Assembly (NCBI RefSeq): GCF_000661915.1
Contig: NZ_CP007509.1
Location: forward strand, 62,001 to 126,000
Direction of reading: 5' to 3'
DNA: 64,000 bases
Source: Stutzerimonas decontaminans
GTDB taxonomy: Bacteria > Pseudomonadota > Gammaproteobacteria > Pseudomonadales > Pseudomonadaceae
Positions 1-12,736 of the stretch are shown here, piece after piece. A program made the position numbers and the translations under genes. A model generated the notes under the pieces. The model worked only from the letters and a program-made list of their open reading frames with translations. It was not told the DNA's origin and ran no database searches. How positions within the stretch are numbered: the stretch's first letter is position 1; every line of letters starts with the position of its first letter.

Positions 1-1
1 T

Positions 2-655
2 GGGCTTGTGGTTCCCGACTCGCACGCAGGTCAGGCAGGGAAGGCTCACTATCTTGTTGTGACTCGTTACGATCGTGAGCGAGTGGATAACCAGATCGAG
101 CGTGTGCACCAGGAGGACATGTGCCAGGCGCTTGGCTATCCGCGGCGGCTCAAGTACCAGGAGGAGGGCGGCCCGACGCTGGCTGCCTGCGCAGACCTGT
201 TGCGCGCGGTGACGGCCATGCCTGCGCTGCAGGTGCGCCAGCTGCTGCGCTGGCAGATATTCAACGTGCTGGCCGGCAACAGCGATGGCCATGCCAAGAA
301 CATTTCGCTGTTACAAGACGCCAAGGGGCGCTGGTCATTGGCGCCGGCCTATGACCTGGTATGTACGATGGTGCTGCCATACAGCCCCAGTCTTGGTTTC
401 GCGGTCGGCGGTAACTTCCATCCGCAGCAGCTGCGCAGAGCCGATTGGGAAGAGCTGGCGCGCCACATGGGCCTCGCGCCGCCGTTCGTACTGCGGGAGC
501 TGCGGCAAATGCTGGATCTGCTCGAGCCAGCTGCCAATAGCGCCGAGTTGCAAGCTGAACTGCAGACGGTTGGCATGGATGAGGCGGGTTGGGCGAAGGT
601 GCAGCATGTGCGCAAATACGTCGTTCAGCAGTGCCGCCGCTACCGCAAGCTGTAG
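2..655 (+). CDS. HipA-like serine/threonine kinase, C-terminal part (5' end outside window)
   Basis: This is the C-terminal kinase domain of a HipA-family protein, normally the toxin of a HipBA toxin-antitoxin pair that phosphorylates an aminoacyl-tRNA synthetase or another target. Visible family features are the segment RYDRERV, then RVHQEDMCQALG, the catalytic loop GNSDGHAKN, and the metal-binding stretch APAYDLV that corresponds to DFG. The frame stays open to the left edge, so the GTG at position 8 is probably not the start. The antitoxin and N-terminal domain would lie outside the window. The family is clear; toxicity is not shown. Confidence 0.85.
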   Translation, partial: GLVVPDSHAGQAGKAHYLVVTRYDRERVDNQIERVHQEDMCQALGYPRRLKYQEEGGPTLAACADLLRAVTAMPALQVRQLLRWQIFNVLAGNSDGHAKNISLLQDAKGRWSLAPAYDLVCTMVLPYSPSLGFAVGGNFHPQQLRRADWEELARHMGLAPPFVLRELRQMLDLLEPAANSAELQAELQTVGMDEAGWAKVQHVRKYVVQQCRRYRKL

Positions 656-858
656 CGGCCAGGGTCCTCCTTCGTGAATGCCTACAGCGCACGCGAGGGC
701 CTCGCTGGGTGAGATTGCCGCGAGCGTGGCAACCATAGTCAGTAATCGATCAGTGGTACTGACAACAAGCGGTGCTGACGGTCCGGCATGCAGGGGGCGC
801 GTTAGACTCCTGCTTACTGTCCCTTCGACTCGGGGCCAAACCGTAACAGGACGGCACG

Positions 859-1230
859 ATGCTTCTCAGCAAACGCGATCAGACCCGTATGGAACGGCAA
901 CTCTCCAGCTGCCTGAGCCAGGCCTGCGAAGCGGGCAAGGCGGAGATCGTCGGATTCAGCTGGCTCACCCATGAGGTGGATTACGCGCGCTTTCCCGAGA
1001 GTCTGCAGGTCACCTGGGTATTCGTCACGGAGGCGCAGAGGGCGCTGGCGATTGGCCAAGGGCAGGGCGCCCGCATGCAGGCGCTCACCCAAGCGGCGCT
1101 GGCTGAGGCGGGTATCGACATGAGTGCTCTTATCGCCCCGGTGCGCTCTGACAGCGAGGAAGCCTGCAAGCGCAACGATGGCGGTGACTGGCAACGTCGC
1201 CTGGCCCGCAACGCCACGACACGGCACTGA
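859..1230 (+). CDS. Conserved hypothetical protein, 123 aa
   Basis: A small soluble protein with no signal peptide or membrane segment. It reads MLLSKRDQTRMERQL at the N-terminus and has a mixed alpha/beta middle containing EVDYARFPESLQVTWVFVT. I do not recognise a named domain. An AACAGGA stretch precedes the ATG at suitable spacing. The stop lies two bases before the GTG of the DUF1289 gene, so the two are probably co-transcribed. Proteins of this size next to DUF1289 genes occur in pseudomonads; no function can be assigned from the sequence. Confidence 0.75.
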   Translation: MLLSKRDQTRMERQLSSCLSQACEAGKAEIVGFSWLTHEVDYARFPESLQVTWVFVTEAQRALAIGQGQGARMQALTQAALAEAGIDMSALIAPVRSDSEEACKRNDGGDWQRRLARNATTRH

Positions 1231-1232
1231 CA

Positions 1233-1418
1233 GTGGGCAAGGACGTCGAGAATCCGTGCATTTCCGTCTGCAAGCTCAGTGACGAGCTGTGTACCAGCTG
1301 CGGCCGTACCAAGGACGAGATCCGTAAGTGGAAGCGCATGAAGCGCCTGGACAAGAAGGCCACGGTAGAGCGCGCGGCGCAGCGGTTGAAGGCACTGAAA
1401 AAGAAGAAAAAGAAGTGA
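1233..1418 (+). CDS. DUF1289 domain protein, small cysteine protein
   Basis: A 61-residue protein with the DUF1289 pattern: NPCISVCKLSDELCTSCGRTKDEIRKW holds four cysteines spaced like a small metal-binding knuckle, followed by a very basic lysine-rich tail. The start is a GTG two bases after the upstream stop, which indicates translational coupling. The family function is unknown; binding of Fe-S or zinc by the four cysteines is an inference from their spacing. Confidence 0.85.
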   Translation: MGKDVENPCISVCKLSDELCTSCGRTKDEIRKWKRMKRLDKKATVERAAQRLKALKKKKKK

Positions 1419-1535
1419 TGGCCGGGCGATGGGGCGCCTTCGCTGCCGATGACGGTGTGGTCACCAGCCGCGTACTGCCTCGCAGGCGCTGATTTAGTGC
1501 GTTGCGCCTCAGGTTGCAGCGGCTGCCGATTGCAA

Positions 1536-1865
1536 TCAATCCACCACGAACAGCTTCGCCCCCACTTCGGTGGATGAACGATGCGGCTCGGCGCCGTCGG
1601 CGACCTGGTAGCTCATGCCCGGCGTGAGGACGAAGTGGCGACCATCAGGGAGTTCGGTGTGCAGCTCGCCTTCCAGGCACAGCAGGATATGGCCCTTGCT
1701 GCACCAATGGTCCGCCAGATAACCCGGGGTGTACTCCACCATGCGCACGCGGATGGGGCCGAACTGGCGAGTGCGCCAGTAAGCGCTGCCGGTTTCGCCT
1801 GGATGCAGGGTGGGTTCTATGGTCGCCCAGTCGGTGGTGCCGAAGGGAAGGTCGTTGATGTCCAT
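1536..1865 (-). CDS. DHCW-motif cupin fold protein
   Basis: A 109-residue single-domain cupin. It starts MDINDLPFGTTDW and carries the family signature DHWCSKGH, followed by a beta-rich region (LLCLEGELHTELPDGRHFVL) typical of a cupin barrel. The frame runs open upstream for 47 more codons, but the ATG at 1865 is preceded by an AAGAGGCG ribosome binding site and matches the usual family length. The metal or substrate is not known for this family. It lies downstream of the trp terminator and is probably a separate unit. Confidence 0.85.
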   Translation of the reverse strand: MDINDLPFGTTDWATIEPTLHPGETGSAYWRTRQFGPIRVRMVEYTPGYLADHWCSKGHILLCLEGELHTELPDGRHFVLTPGMSYQVADGAEPHRSSTEVGAKLFVVD

Positions 1866-1985
1866 GTCTGACGCCTCTTGGTGGTCTTGCAGAAAGCAGT
1901 GGTGATTGCTGCGGTCCAGTGGCGGACTGAATCCCACCGGAGTCGCCATGTTCCGACGCAAATCGGGACGCCTGGTACATAAACG

Positions 1986-2022
1986 AAAAAGCCGCTGACC
2001 TCTCACGGGGCAGCGGCTTTTT
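1986..2022 (-). terminator. Rho-independent terminator after trpA
   Basis: A perfect 12-bp inverted repeat, AAAAAGCCGCTG with CAGCGGCTTTTT, encloses a 13-nt loop 19 bases beyond the trpA stop. The flanking A and T tracts make it usable in both directions, so it may also stop transcription entering from the left. Confidence 0.9.
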
Positions 2023-2041
2023 CGGTTGCGGAACTAGAACC

Positions 2042-2847
2042 TCAGCCGCGGGCGCCACGTACTCCGGCACTGATCTCGCGGCACAGGCCGAGCACGCCTT
2101 CTACCGCGTCTTCCGGGCTCTTGGCGCTGGCGATCTGGTCGATCAGTGCCGAGCCCACCACCACGCCGTCGGTCAGTCGGGCAATGGCGGCGGCCTGTTC
2201 CGGCGTGCGGATGCCGAAGCCGACGCACACCGGGATATCGGTGTGGCGTTTCAGGCGCGCGACCGCCTCTTCGACGTGTTCCATGGTGGCGGAACCGGAA
2301 CCGGTCACGCCGGCCACCGAGACGTAGTAGACGAAGCCCGAGCTGCCGTTGAGCACGGTGGGCAGGCGGTTGTCGTCGGTGGTCGGGGTGGTCAGGCGGA
2401 TGAAGTCGATGCCGACGGCCTGGGCCGGGTCGCAGAGTTCGTCGTTATGCTCCGGCGGCAGGTCGACGACGATCAGGCCATCAACGCCCGCCTCTTTGGC
2501 GTCTGCCACGAAGCGCTCGACGCCATAGGCGAAGATCGGGTTGTAGTAGCCCATCAGCACCAGCGGGGTGCTGGCATTGCTTTCGCGGAATTCGCGAACC
2601 ATCTGCAGGGTCTTCGGCAGGTTCTGGCCGTTGCCGAGGGCACGGATGTTGGCCAGCTGGATCGCCGGACCGTCGGCCATCGGATCGGTGAAGGGCATGC
2701 CCAGTTCGATGACGTCTGCGCCGGCATCCGGCAGGCCCTTGAGGATGGCGAGCGAGGTGGCGTAGTCCGGGTCACCGCCAGTGACGAAGGTGACCAGGGC
2801 GGCGCGGTTCTGTTCTTTCAGCTCGGCAAAGCGGCTCTGCAGGCGGC

Positions 2848-2851
<4 letters not shown>
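2042..2851 (-). CDS. trpA: Tryptophan synthase alpha subunit
   Basis: TrpA cleaves indole-3-glycerol phosphate to indole and glyceraldehyde-3-phosphate; indole is channelled to TrpB. The 269-residue TIM barrel shows the catalytic Glu49 in IELGMPF and Asp60 in DPMADG, at the standard numbering. The ATG at 2851 overlaps the trpB stop by 4 nt (ATGA), the usual coupling in pseudomonads. The longer upstream reading frame is trpB out of frame. A terminator follows the gene. Confidence 0.98.
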
Positions 2852-4074
<1,223 letters not shown>

Positions 4075-4251
4075 GTGAGGCTCCTGTAACGGTTGCCGGG
4101 CCTATCTTGGGTTGTCCTGACGTGGCTTGCTGAGTTCAGGACGAGACCGCTTCCACAGGCGAACGGAAGATGCGATGGCCACAGGGTACGGCTATGGGCG
4201 CCTGGTTAAAAGCGATAAGATCGCCGCAACCTGTCAGGAAAACTCACATAT
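4075..4251. promoter_or_regulatory. trpB-trpI divergent control region
   Basis: These 177 bp separate the divergent starts of trpB and trpI. In Pseudomonas aeruginosa and P. putida the equivalent interval holds the TrpI operators and overlapping promoters. I infer the same role from the gene arrangement. I could not place the individual TrpI sites with confidence. Confidence 0.6.
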
Positions 4252-5154
4252 ATGGCCCAGGATCTTCCACCGCTCAACGCCTTGCGTGCCTTCGAGTCGG
4301 CCGCCCGTCTGGGTAGCGTCAGCGAAGCGGCGCGCGAGCTGCACGTCACCCATGGAGCCGTCAGTCGTCAGGTCAGACAGCTGGAGGTGCAGCTCGGTGT
4401 CAGCCTGTTCGTCAAAGAAGGGCGCGGCGTAAAACTCACCGATTCTGGTGTGCGCCTGCGTGACGCGGCCAGCGAGGCTTTCGAGCGCCTGCGCAGCACC
4501 TGCGCCGAGCTGCAGCGACAGACGGCCGAAGCGCCGTTCGTGCTCGGTTGCCCCGGCAGCCTGCTGGCGCGCTGGTTCATTCCGCGGCTGGATCGGCTCA
4601 ATCGCGACCTGCCCGAGTTGCGTCTGCAGCTGTCGGCCAGCGAGGGCGAGCTGGACCCGCGCAAACCGGGGCTGGACGCCACGCTGTGGTATGCCGAGCC
4701 GCCATGGCCGGCGGATATGCAGGTGTTCGAGCTGGCCGCCGAGCGTATCGGCCCGGTGCTCAGCCCCTACCACCCGCGTTGCGCCGAACTGCGCAGCGCG
4801 CCACCCGCGGCATTGCTTGACGAAGCACTGCTGCACACCGCCTCGCGGCCACAGGCCTGGCCGACCTGGGCCAGCCAGCAGCGGCTGGACCCGGCGCAGC
4901 TGCGCCTCGGGCAAAGCTTCGAGCACCTGTATTTCCTCCTGGAAGCGGCACTGGCCGGGCTGGGTGTGGCCATCGCGCCGCAGCAGCTGGTCGCCGATGA
5001 TCTGAAAGCGGGACGGTTGCTGGCGCCCTGGGGTTTCGTCGAAACCAGCGCGCGGCTGGCGCTGTGGGTGCCGGCGCGGCGGCTGGATCGACGGGCCGAG
5101 CGGCTGGCGGACTGGCTGCGTGTCGAGTTGCGCGGCGCCGAGATGATCAACTAA
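4252..5154 (+). CDS. trpI: LysR-type activator of trpBA, TrpI
   Basis: A 300-residue LysR-type regulator. The N-terminal winged helix-turn-helix occupies roughly residues 5-65 ([38 protein letters not shown]) and the rest is a periplasmic-binding-like co-inducer domain. Divergence from trpBA identifies it as TrpI, which responds to indole-3-glycerol phosphate in pseudomonads. The start at 4252 follows an AGGAAAAC stretch. Its 3' end converges on galE. Confidence 0.92.
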   Translation: MAQDLPPLNALRAFESAARLGSVSEAARELHVTHGAVSRQVRQLEVQLGVSLFVKEGRGVKLTDSGVRLRDAASEAFERLRSTCAELQRQTAEAPFVLGCPGSLLARWFIPRLDRLNRDLPELRLQLSASEGELDPRKPGLDATLWYAEPPWPADMQVFELAAERIGPVLSPYHPRCAELRSAPPAALLDEALLHTASRPQAWPTWASQQRLDPAQLRLGQSFEHLYFLLEAALAGLGVAIAPQQLVADDLKAGRLLAPWGFVETSARLALWVPARRLDRRAERLADWLRVELRGAEMIN

Positions 5155-5290
5155 CGGCGTGAGAGGCGCCACGTGACTGGCGCTGTCACGACCAGAAGCG
5201 CCCTCACCAGCGCTCGGCTACTCACGAGCGCGTCCGCTGCGCAGTGAATCCGTAGGGTTGCTTCAGCCCCCCGTATCGCTGAAAAGGGTC

Positions 5291-6355
5291 TTAGCTGGCC
5301 AGCGCCGTTTGTGTGGGGATGGCGTCTGCTGCCGCAACTTTCTCCACAGCAAACCCACGCGGGTTGCGGCTCTGCCAGCGCCAGGCGTCGGCGAGCATGG
5401 TGGTCAGGTCTTTCTCGGCGCGCCAGCCGAGTTCCTGTTCCGCCTTGCTCGGGTCCGACCAGCACTGGGCGATGTCGCCGCTGCGGCGTGGTTTGATCAC
5501 GTGGGGCAGGGGGCGGCCGGTGACTTCCTCGAAGGCGGTGATCATTTCGCGTACCGAATGGCCCTTGCCGGTGCCGAGGTTCCACGTGGAAACACCATGA
5601 ATCAACTGCAGACGCTCCAGCGCTTTGAGGTGACCCCTGGCCAGATCGACCACATGGATGTAGTCGCGCACGCCCGTGCCGTCAGGCGTCGGATAGTCGT
5701 TACCGTAGACGCTCAGTTGCTTACGACGGCCCACCGCTACCTGCAGCATGTACGGCAGCAGGTTGTTCGGCACGCCATTCGGGTCTTCGCCGATCAGCCC
5801 CGACTCATGCGCACCGATCGGGTTGAAGTAGCGCAACAAGCCGATGGACCAGCGCGGGTCGGAGTCGGCCAGACCCTTGAGTACGTTCTCGGCCATCAGC
5901 TTGGATTGGCCGTAGGGGTTGGTCGGTACGCCGGTGGGACGGTCTTCGGTGATGGGCATCACCGGCGATTCGCCGTAAACGGTGGCGGAGGAGCTGAACA
6001 CCAGCTTGAAGATTCCGGCTTCGGCCATGGCCTGGCACAGCGCGATGCTGCCGCCGACATTGGCTTCGTAATAGCGCAGCGGCTCGCGCACACTTTCGCC
6101 AACCGCCTTGAGACCGGCGAAGTGCATGACAGCGGTGACCGGATAGGCGGCGAACAGGGCCTTGAGCAACGCACGGTTGCGCACGTCGCCCTTGACGAAG
6201 TGCAGCGGCCGCCCGGCCAGCTGCTCGACCCGGTCCAGGGCCACCTGCGAGCTGTTACAGAGATTGTCGAGCACCAGCACTTCGTGGCCGGCCTGCAGCA
6301 GTTCGAGCACTGCGTGTGAGCCTATGTATCCAGCCCCTCCTGTTACCAGAATCAT
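5291..6355 (-). CDS. galE: UDP-glucose 4-epimerase
   Basis: GalE interconverts UDP-glucose and UDP-galactose. The 354-residue SDR-type protein begins MILVTGGAGYIGSHAV with the NAD-binding GxxGxxG motif. It has the catalytic SSSATVYG serine region and the YGQSK tyrosine-lysine pair, then the C-terminal substrate domain (RYFNPIGAHESGLIGEDP). It supplies UDP-galactopyranose, the substrate of the mutase encoded divergently nearby, so the two probably serve one glycan pathway. The C-terminal 20 residues are variable and alanine-rich. Confidence 0.95.
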   Translation of the reverse strand: MILVTGGAGYIGSHAVLELLQAGHEVLVLDNLCNSSQVALDRVEQLAGRPLHFVKGDVRNRALLKALFAAYPVTAVMHFAGLKAVGESVREPLRYYEANVGGSIALCQAMAEAGIFKLVFSSSATVYGESPVMPITEDRPTGVPTNPYGQSKLMAENVLKGLADSDPRWSIGLLRYFNPIGAHESGLIGEDPNGVPNNLLPYMLQVAVGRRKQLSVYGNDYPTPDGTGVRDYIHVVDLARGHLKALERLQLIHGVSTWNLGTGKGHSVREMITAFEEVTGRPLPHVIKPRRSGDIAQCWSDPSKAEQELGWRAEKDLTTMLADAWRWQSRNPRGFAVEKVAAADAIPTQTALAS

Positions 6356-6778
6356 CTGTCTACCTCCGAAATTCGCAGTCTTTTCGACACGCTCGGGACG
6401 CTGCGGCTGGCCATGTCTGGCGCTGCATGCGTCTCCGTAATTGGGATCGGCGAAACGGAACAGGGCGGCGACGACGAGCTGCGCGCAGGGGGTTCCGATG
6501 CCGGTTTAAATCAGGCGTCCTGCTGATAGGGACGGGGTGAGGTTCGAGCGAGTTCCATCGACCTGCCAGCCGGTCGATGGCCTGCGCTATCTGATGATTG
6601 GCGGGAACCCGTACCGCTGATTGCCGTCCACTACCGGCAGGTGGCGCGGGTTGCAGGACGTTGCAACGACCCGCTGCCACCGCGAGATGACACGCCTTAC
6701 GCAGGGCAGCGCTGGCATCGAAGTGGCGAGGTGAGCAAGCAGGAACGCTTGGGCACAGCTACCGAAATGAGGTGCTAA
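6356..6778. promoter_or_regulatory. Divergent intergenic region galE / glycosyltransferase, with a 9-bp inverted repeat
   Basis: 423 bp without a convincing gene separate the divergent starts. Positions 6555-6563 (CCATCGACC) and 6572-6580 (GGTCGATGG) form a perfect inverted repeat around an 8-nt centre. It could be an operator or a hairpin. A TGAGGTGC ribosome binding site lies just before the plus-strand gene. I see no other defined element. Confidence 0.4.
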
Positions 6779-7963
6779 ATGAGCTGGGCCGGCCCGTTCC
6801 AATACGACATCGGTAAATCCCGCAACGCGCAGCAGGCGCCGGCCGAGGTTGTCTTCGACGATCAGGTTCCGACCCTGCTATGCCTGTCGCACCTGCGCTG
6901 GAGTTTCGTCTACCAGCGCCCGCAGCATTTGATGTCGCGCTTCGCCCGCGACTACAACGTGCTCTTCCATGAAGAACCGATCCCCACCGAGGATGCCCAG
7001 CCCTGGCTGGAAGTGCGCCCCGAGGAGAATGGCGTGCAGGTGCTGATTCCCCGGTTGCCGGCGGGCTGCGAGGGCGAAGACGCGACCCGCGTGCAGCGCC
7101 AGTTGCTCGATGGCTACCTGGAAAAGCTCGGCGTGGGCGAGCTGCTGCTCTGGTACTACACGCCGATGAGCCTGGCCTTCTCCGATCACCTGGCGCCGAA
7201 CCTGATCGTGTATGACTGCATGGACGAGCTTTCGGCGTTTCGCGGGGCGCCGCCACAGTTGATCGAGCGTGAGGTGGAGCTGATGTGCCGCGCCAATCTG
7301 GTCTTTACCGGTGGCTACAGCCTCTACGAAGCCAAGCGCCAGCGCCACGACAACGCCCATCCATTCCCCAGCAGTGTCGATGTCGAGCACTTCGCCGCCG
7401 CGCGCCGGCCACAGCACGACCCAGATGATCAGGCGGAGATTCCCCATCCGCGTCTCGGCTTCTACGGCGTGATCGACGAGCGCCTCGATCTCGAACTGAT
7501 CGAACAGGTCGCGCGGATGAAGCCGGACTGGCAGATCGTGCTGATCGGCCCGGTGGTGAAGATCGACCCGGCTGAGCTGCCGCAACGCGACAACATCCAC
7601 TACCTCGGCGGCAAGACCTACGACGAGTTGCCGCAGTACCTGTCCGGCTGGGACGTGGCGATCATGCCGTTCGCGCTGAACGAGTCGACCCGTTTCATCA
7701 GCCCGACCAAGACCCCCGAATACCTCGCCGGCGGTTGCCCGGTGGTCTCCACGCCGATTACCGATGTGGTGCGCACCTATGGTGACACCGGGATCGTGCG
7801 CATCGCTGACAGCGCCGAGGAGTTCGTCGCCGCCACCGAAGCTGCGCTGGCCGATGCCGAAGACCGCGATGCGCTGTTGGCCAAGGCCGACGAGATCCTC
7901 GGCGACATGTCCTGGGATCACACCTGGAGCCTGATGAAGGAGAAGATGCAATGCGCGATATGA
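6779..7963 (+). CDS. Glycosyltransferase, GT-B type, group 1-like
   Basis: A 394-residue cytosolic glycosyltransferase. The N-terminal half starts its Rossmann domain at VPTLLCLSHLRWSFVYQRPQHLMSR. The C-terminal half has the nucleotide-sugar binding region (LGFYGVIDERLDLELIEQVA, then SPTKTPEYLAGGCPVVST), the common E-x7-E-like segment of group 1 enzymes. Its 3' end overlaps glf by 13 nt. The linkage to a UDP-galactopyranose mutase suggests transfer of galactofuranose or assembly of a galactofuranose-containing glycan, but donor and acceptor cannot be read from the sequence. Confidence 0.85.
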   Translation: MSWAGPFQYDIGKSRNAQQAPAEVVFDDQVPTLLCLSHLRWSFVYQRPQHLMSRFARDYNVLFHEEPIPTEDAQPWLEVRPEENGVQVLIPRLPAGCEGEDATRVQRQLLDGYLEKLGVGELLLWYYTPMSLAFSDHLAPNLIVYDCMDELSAFRGAPPQLIEREVELMCRANLVFTGGYSLYEAKRQRHDNAHPFPSSVDVEHFAAARRPQHDPDDQAEIPHPRLGFYGVIDERLDLELIEQVARMKPDWQIVLIGPVVKIDPAELPQRDNIHYLGGKTYDELPQYLSGWDVAIMPFALNESTRFISPTKTPEYLAGGCPVVSTPITDVVRTYGDTGIVRIADSAEEFVAATEAALADAEDRDALLAKADEILGDMSWDHTWSLMKEKMQCAI

Positions 7964-9168
7964 GCCCGCAGGACAGCCATCCGGAACGTCTCGGCGGCGG
8001 TGGCGAAGAGTCGCAGGCGCGCAGGCATGGCTTCGACTACCTCATCGTCGGCGCTGGTTTTGCCGGCAGCGTGTTGGCCGAACGGCTGGCGGCGGGGCTG
8101 AACAAGCGCGTGCTGGTGGTCGACCGCCGTCCGCACATCGCCGGCAATGCCTATGACCATTACGACGAAGCGGGTGTGCTGATCCACCGCTACGGCCCGC
8201 ACATCTTCCACACCAACGCCCAGCGCATCGTCGACTACCTCTCGCAGTTCACCGAGTGGCGGCCCTACGAGCATCGCGTGCTGGCGCAGGTGGACGGGCA
8301 GGAGGTGCCGATCCCGATCAACATGACCACGCTGAACAGGCTCTACGGTCTGAACATGACCAGCGAAGAGGAAGCGGCAGATTTCCTCGCCAGCCGCGCC
8401 GAGCCGGTGGAAGACATCCAGACCAGCGAAGACGTGGTGATCAACGGCATCGGTCGCGAGCTGTACCAGAAGTTCTTCCGCGGCTACACCCGCAAGCAGT
8501 GGGGCCTGGACCCGTCGCAGCTGGACAAGTCGGTAACCTCGCGCATCCCGACGCGCATCAACACCGACGACCGCTACTTCACCGATACCTTCCAGCAGAT
8601 GCCCAAGTACGGCTACACCAAGATGTTCGAGAAGATGCTCGCGCACCCGAACATCAAGGTGATGATCAATACCGACTACCGGGAAATTCGCGATGAGGTG
8701 CAGTTCGACCACCTGATCTTCTGCGGCCCGATCGACGAGTACTTCGACTACCGCTTCGGCAAGCTGCCCTATCGTTCGCTGAAGTTCGAGCACAAGCAGC
8801 TCGACCAGGAGCAGTTCCAGGCCGTGGGCACGGTCAACTATCCGAGCGAGGACGTGCCCTACACGCGGATCAGCGAGTACAAGCACCTCACCGGACAGGT
8901 CCATCCGAAAACCAGCATCACCTACGAATACCCCTCGGCCGAGGGCGATCCCTACTATCCCATCCCACGTCCAGAGAACGCCGAGCTGTACAAGCGCTAC
9001 CAGCAGCTGGCGGACGAGACGCCCGGTGTGACTTTTGTCGGCAGGCTCGGCACCTACAAGTACTACAACATGGATCAGGTGGTCGGCCAGGCGCTGGCGC
9101 TGTACAAGCGCATCGAGGAAGCCGAGCTGGCAACGCAGCCGCAACTGGTGCCCGAACAACTCGGCTGA
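7951..9168 (+). CDS. glf: UDP-galactopyranose mutase
   Basis: Glf converts UDP-galactopyranose to UDP-galactofuranose with reduced FAD. The protein has 405 residues. After about 27 extra N-terminal residues comes the FAD motif YLIVGAGFAGSVLAERL, followed by hallmark segments HIAGNAYDHYDEAGVLIHRYGPHIFHTN and YTRKQWGLDPSQL, and the C-terminal GRLGTYKYYNMDQVVGQAL. The ATG at 7951 overlaps the glycosyltransferase by 13 nt and has an AAGGAGA ribosome binding site. The N-terminal extension is longer than in E. coli Glf and unlike it. Confidence 0.96.
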   Translation: MRDMSPQDSHPERLGGGGEESQARRHGFDYLIVGAGFAGSVLAERLAAGLNKRVLVVDRRPHIAGNAYDHYDEAGVLIHRYGPHIFHTNAQRIVDYLSQFTEWRPYEHRVLAQVDGQEVPIPINMTTLNRLYGLNMTSEEEAADFLASRAEPVEDIQTSEDVVINGIGRELYQKFFRGYTRKQWGLDPSQLDKSVTSRIPTRINTDDRYFTDTFQQMPKYGYTKMFEKMLAHPNIKVMINTDYREIRDEVQFDHLIFCGPIDEYFDYRFGKLPYRSLKFEHKQLDQEQFQAVGTVNYPSEDVPYTRISEYKHLTGQVHPKTSITYEYPSAEGDPYYPIPRPENAELYKRYQQLADETPGVTFVGRLGTYKYYNMDQVVGQALALYKRIEEAELATQPQLVPEQLG

Positions 9169-9266
9169 AGCAAAACTGTCGTTATGCATGAGGCCCGTCG
9201 CTACTGACGGGCCGCTGCCGCTCGGCGGCTGCTCGGGCCGGCAGCGAGTCATCCACGAGGTACAAG

Positions 9267-10417
9267 ATGCACCACCCCAGCCTGTTCAAGAGCTTCTTCC
9301 TTGGCGGTTTCGAGTGTTCGAACCACCGGCGCAGCGACGGCCGTCGCCTCGACCTGATCGCCGCGACGGGGCACGACCGTTGGGCTGCCCACGATTACGC
9401 CGAGTTGCACCGCTATGGCCTGCACAGCGTGCGCGATGGCTTGCGCTGGCACCTGATCGAGCGAGCGCCGGGGCAGTACGACTGGTCAAGCTTCCTGCCG
9501 ATGCTGCAGGCGGCGAAGCGCCAGGGCACCCAGGTAATTTGGGATCTGTGCCATTACGGCTGGCCGGACGACATCGACATCTGGCGCCCGCAGTTCGTCG
9601 AGCGCTTTGCCCGCTACGCCGCGGCGGCAGCGCAGCTGATCAAGGACGAGACCAACGAGGTGCCGTTCTATGCTCCCCTCAACGAAATTTCCTTCTGGGC
9701 CTGGGCCGGTGGCGACGAGGCCTATTTCAATCCGATGGCCCGCGGCCGCGGCTTCGAGCTCAAGCATCAGCTGGTGCGCGCCACCATCGCGGCGATGCAG
9801 GCGATCCGTGCGGTCGAGCCTCGGGCGCGTTTCGTCCAGGTCGACCCGGCCATTCATGTGGTCGCGGCGAATGACCGGCCCGGGCCGCAGCGTGACGCCG
9901 AGCGCTTCCGCCAGTCGCAGTTCGAGGCCTGGGACATGCTCTGCGGCGAGCAGTGGCCGGGTCTCGGCGGTGCGCCGGAGTACCTCGACGTGCTCGGCAT
10001 CAACTATTACTCGAACAACCAGTGGTACCACGGCGATGGCCGTACCATCGAGCGGAAAAACCCTGATTACCGGCCCTTCAAGGGCATCCTTCGCGAGATT
10101 TATCAGCGCTACCAGCGGCCGCTGCTGATCGCCGAGACCGGTGCCGAAGGCGACGTGCGCGGCGACTGGCTGCGTTACGTCAGCGAGCAGGCGGGGCTGG
10201 CAATGCAGGCCGGGGTGCCGGTGGAAGGCATCTGCCTGTATCCGGTGCTGGATTACCCGGGCTGGGCTGATGAGCGGCATTGTCCAGTCGGGCTGCTCGG
10301 CTTCCCCGACGAAAATGGCAAGCGCTGCGTGCATGAGGGCCTGGCCGACGAATTGCGCCTGCAGCAGACGCGCTTCAGCCATTCCAGCCCGGCTCCACGG
10401 CTCGCTGAAGTCACGCC

Positions 10418-10421
<4 letters not shown>
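9267..10421 (+). CDS. Glycoside hydrolase, GH1 / clan A-like
   Basis: A 384-residue TIM-barrel glycosidase. Glu140 in APLNEIS is the likely acid/base and Glu290 in LLIAETGAEG the likely nucleophile, 150 residues apart as expected for a retaining clan A enzyme. The N-terminal GFECSNHRRSDGRRLDL resembles GH1-like proteins of sugar clusters. There is no signal peptide, so it acts in the cytoplasm. It lies between glf and an ABC transporter and overlaps the latter by 4 nt (ATGA), so it probably acts on the same glycan. The substrate is unknown. Confidence 0.8.
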
Positions 10422-12219
<1,798 letters not shown>

Positions 12220-12223
<4 letters not shown>

Positions 12224-12435
12224 AGCGTGCAGCAGTGTCCTCGCGCAGCCTGCGCTCGCTCGGCTACGACCCCGAGCAACAGGTGCTGGAAGTGGAATTC
12301 AGCAGCGGCGCGCTGTACCGCTATGAAGAAGTCCCGCCCGAGGCGGTGCAGGCGCTGCTCGCAGCCGACTCGCTGGGCCGGCATTTCAACCAGGTATTCA
12401 AGCCGCAGCATTACCGCTATCAGCGCGTGGAGTGA
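12220..12435 (+). CDS. KTSC domain protein
   Basis: A 71-residue protein beginning MKRAAVSSRSLRSLGYDPEQQVLEVEF and continuing SGALYRYEEVP, the pattern of the KTSC domain. The start at 12220 overlaps the ABC transporter stop by 4 nt, so it is the last gene of the glycan operon. A longer frame upstream exists but lies inside the transporter gene. KTSC proteins are of unknown function and sometimes linked to nucleic acid or RNA-processing genes. Confidence 0.85.
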
Positions 12436-12449
12436 TCGCGCCGGGAAAC

Positions 12450-12582
12450 CGCGTGGATAAGCTGCGCGTTATCCACCCTACGTGTGCCGTAGCAGGCCGT
12501 CGGGAGGATCGTGCTCCACCGATCCTCGGGGTGCCATCCACCCGGTGGCGGTGCGGTGGATGTAGAAAGCGACATCCACCCT
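12450..12582. repeat. Three short palindromes between the KTSC and dodecin genes
   Basis: The 301-bp gap 12436-12736 holds three hairpins. GTGGATAA (12453) pairs with TTATCCAC (12469). GAGGATCG (12504) pairs with CGATCCTC (12520). GGTGGATGT (12555) pairs with ACATCCACC (12572). The first and third end in the same CCCTACG tail seen at 25.5 kb and 48.7 kb, so they belong to one dispersed family. I see no gene in the gap. Confidence 0.75.
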
Positions 12583-12736
12583 ACGAACCGCGCGGCATTT
12601 TCCGCCATCAGGATTCGCCGCCCGCCATCGGCGGACCGACCGCTGCGCTGAACTTCCGGGGCGATCTGCGGGCCTCAATCAACAGGACGCGTCATCACCG
12701 AGCGGAGGCTCTCCAGACCAGAAGGGGATTGTTTCA

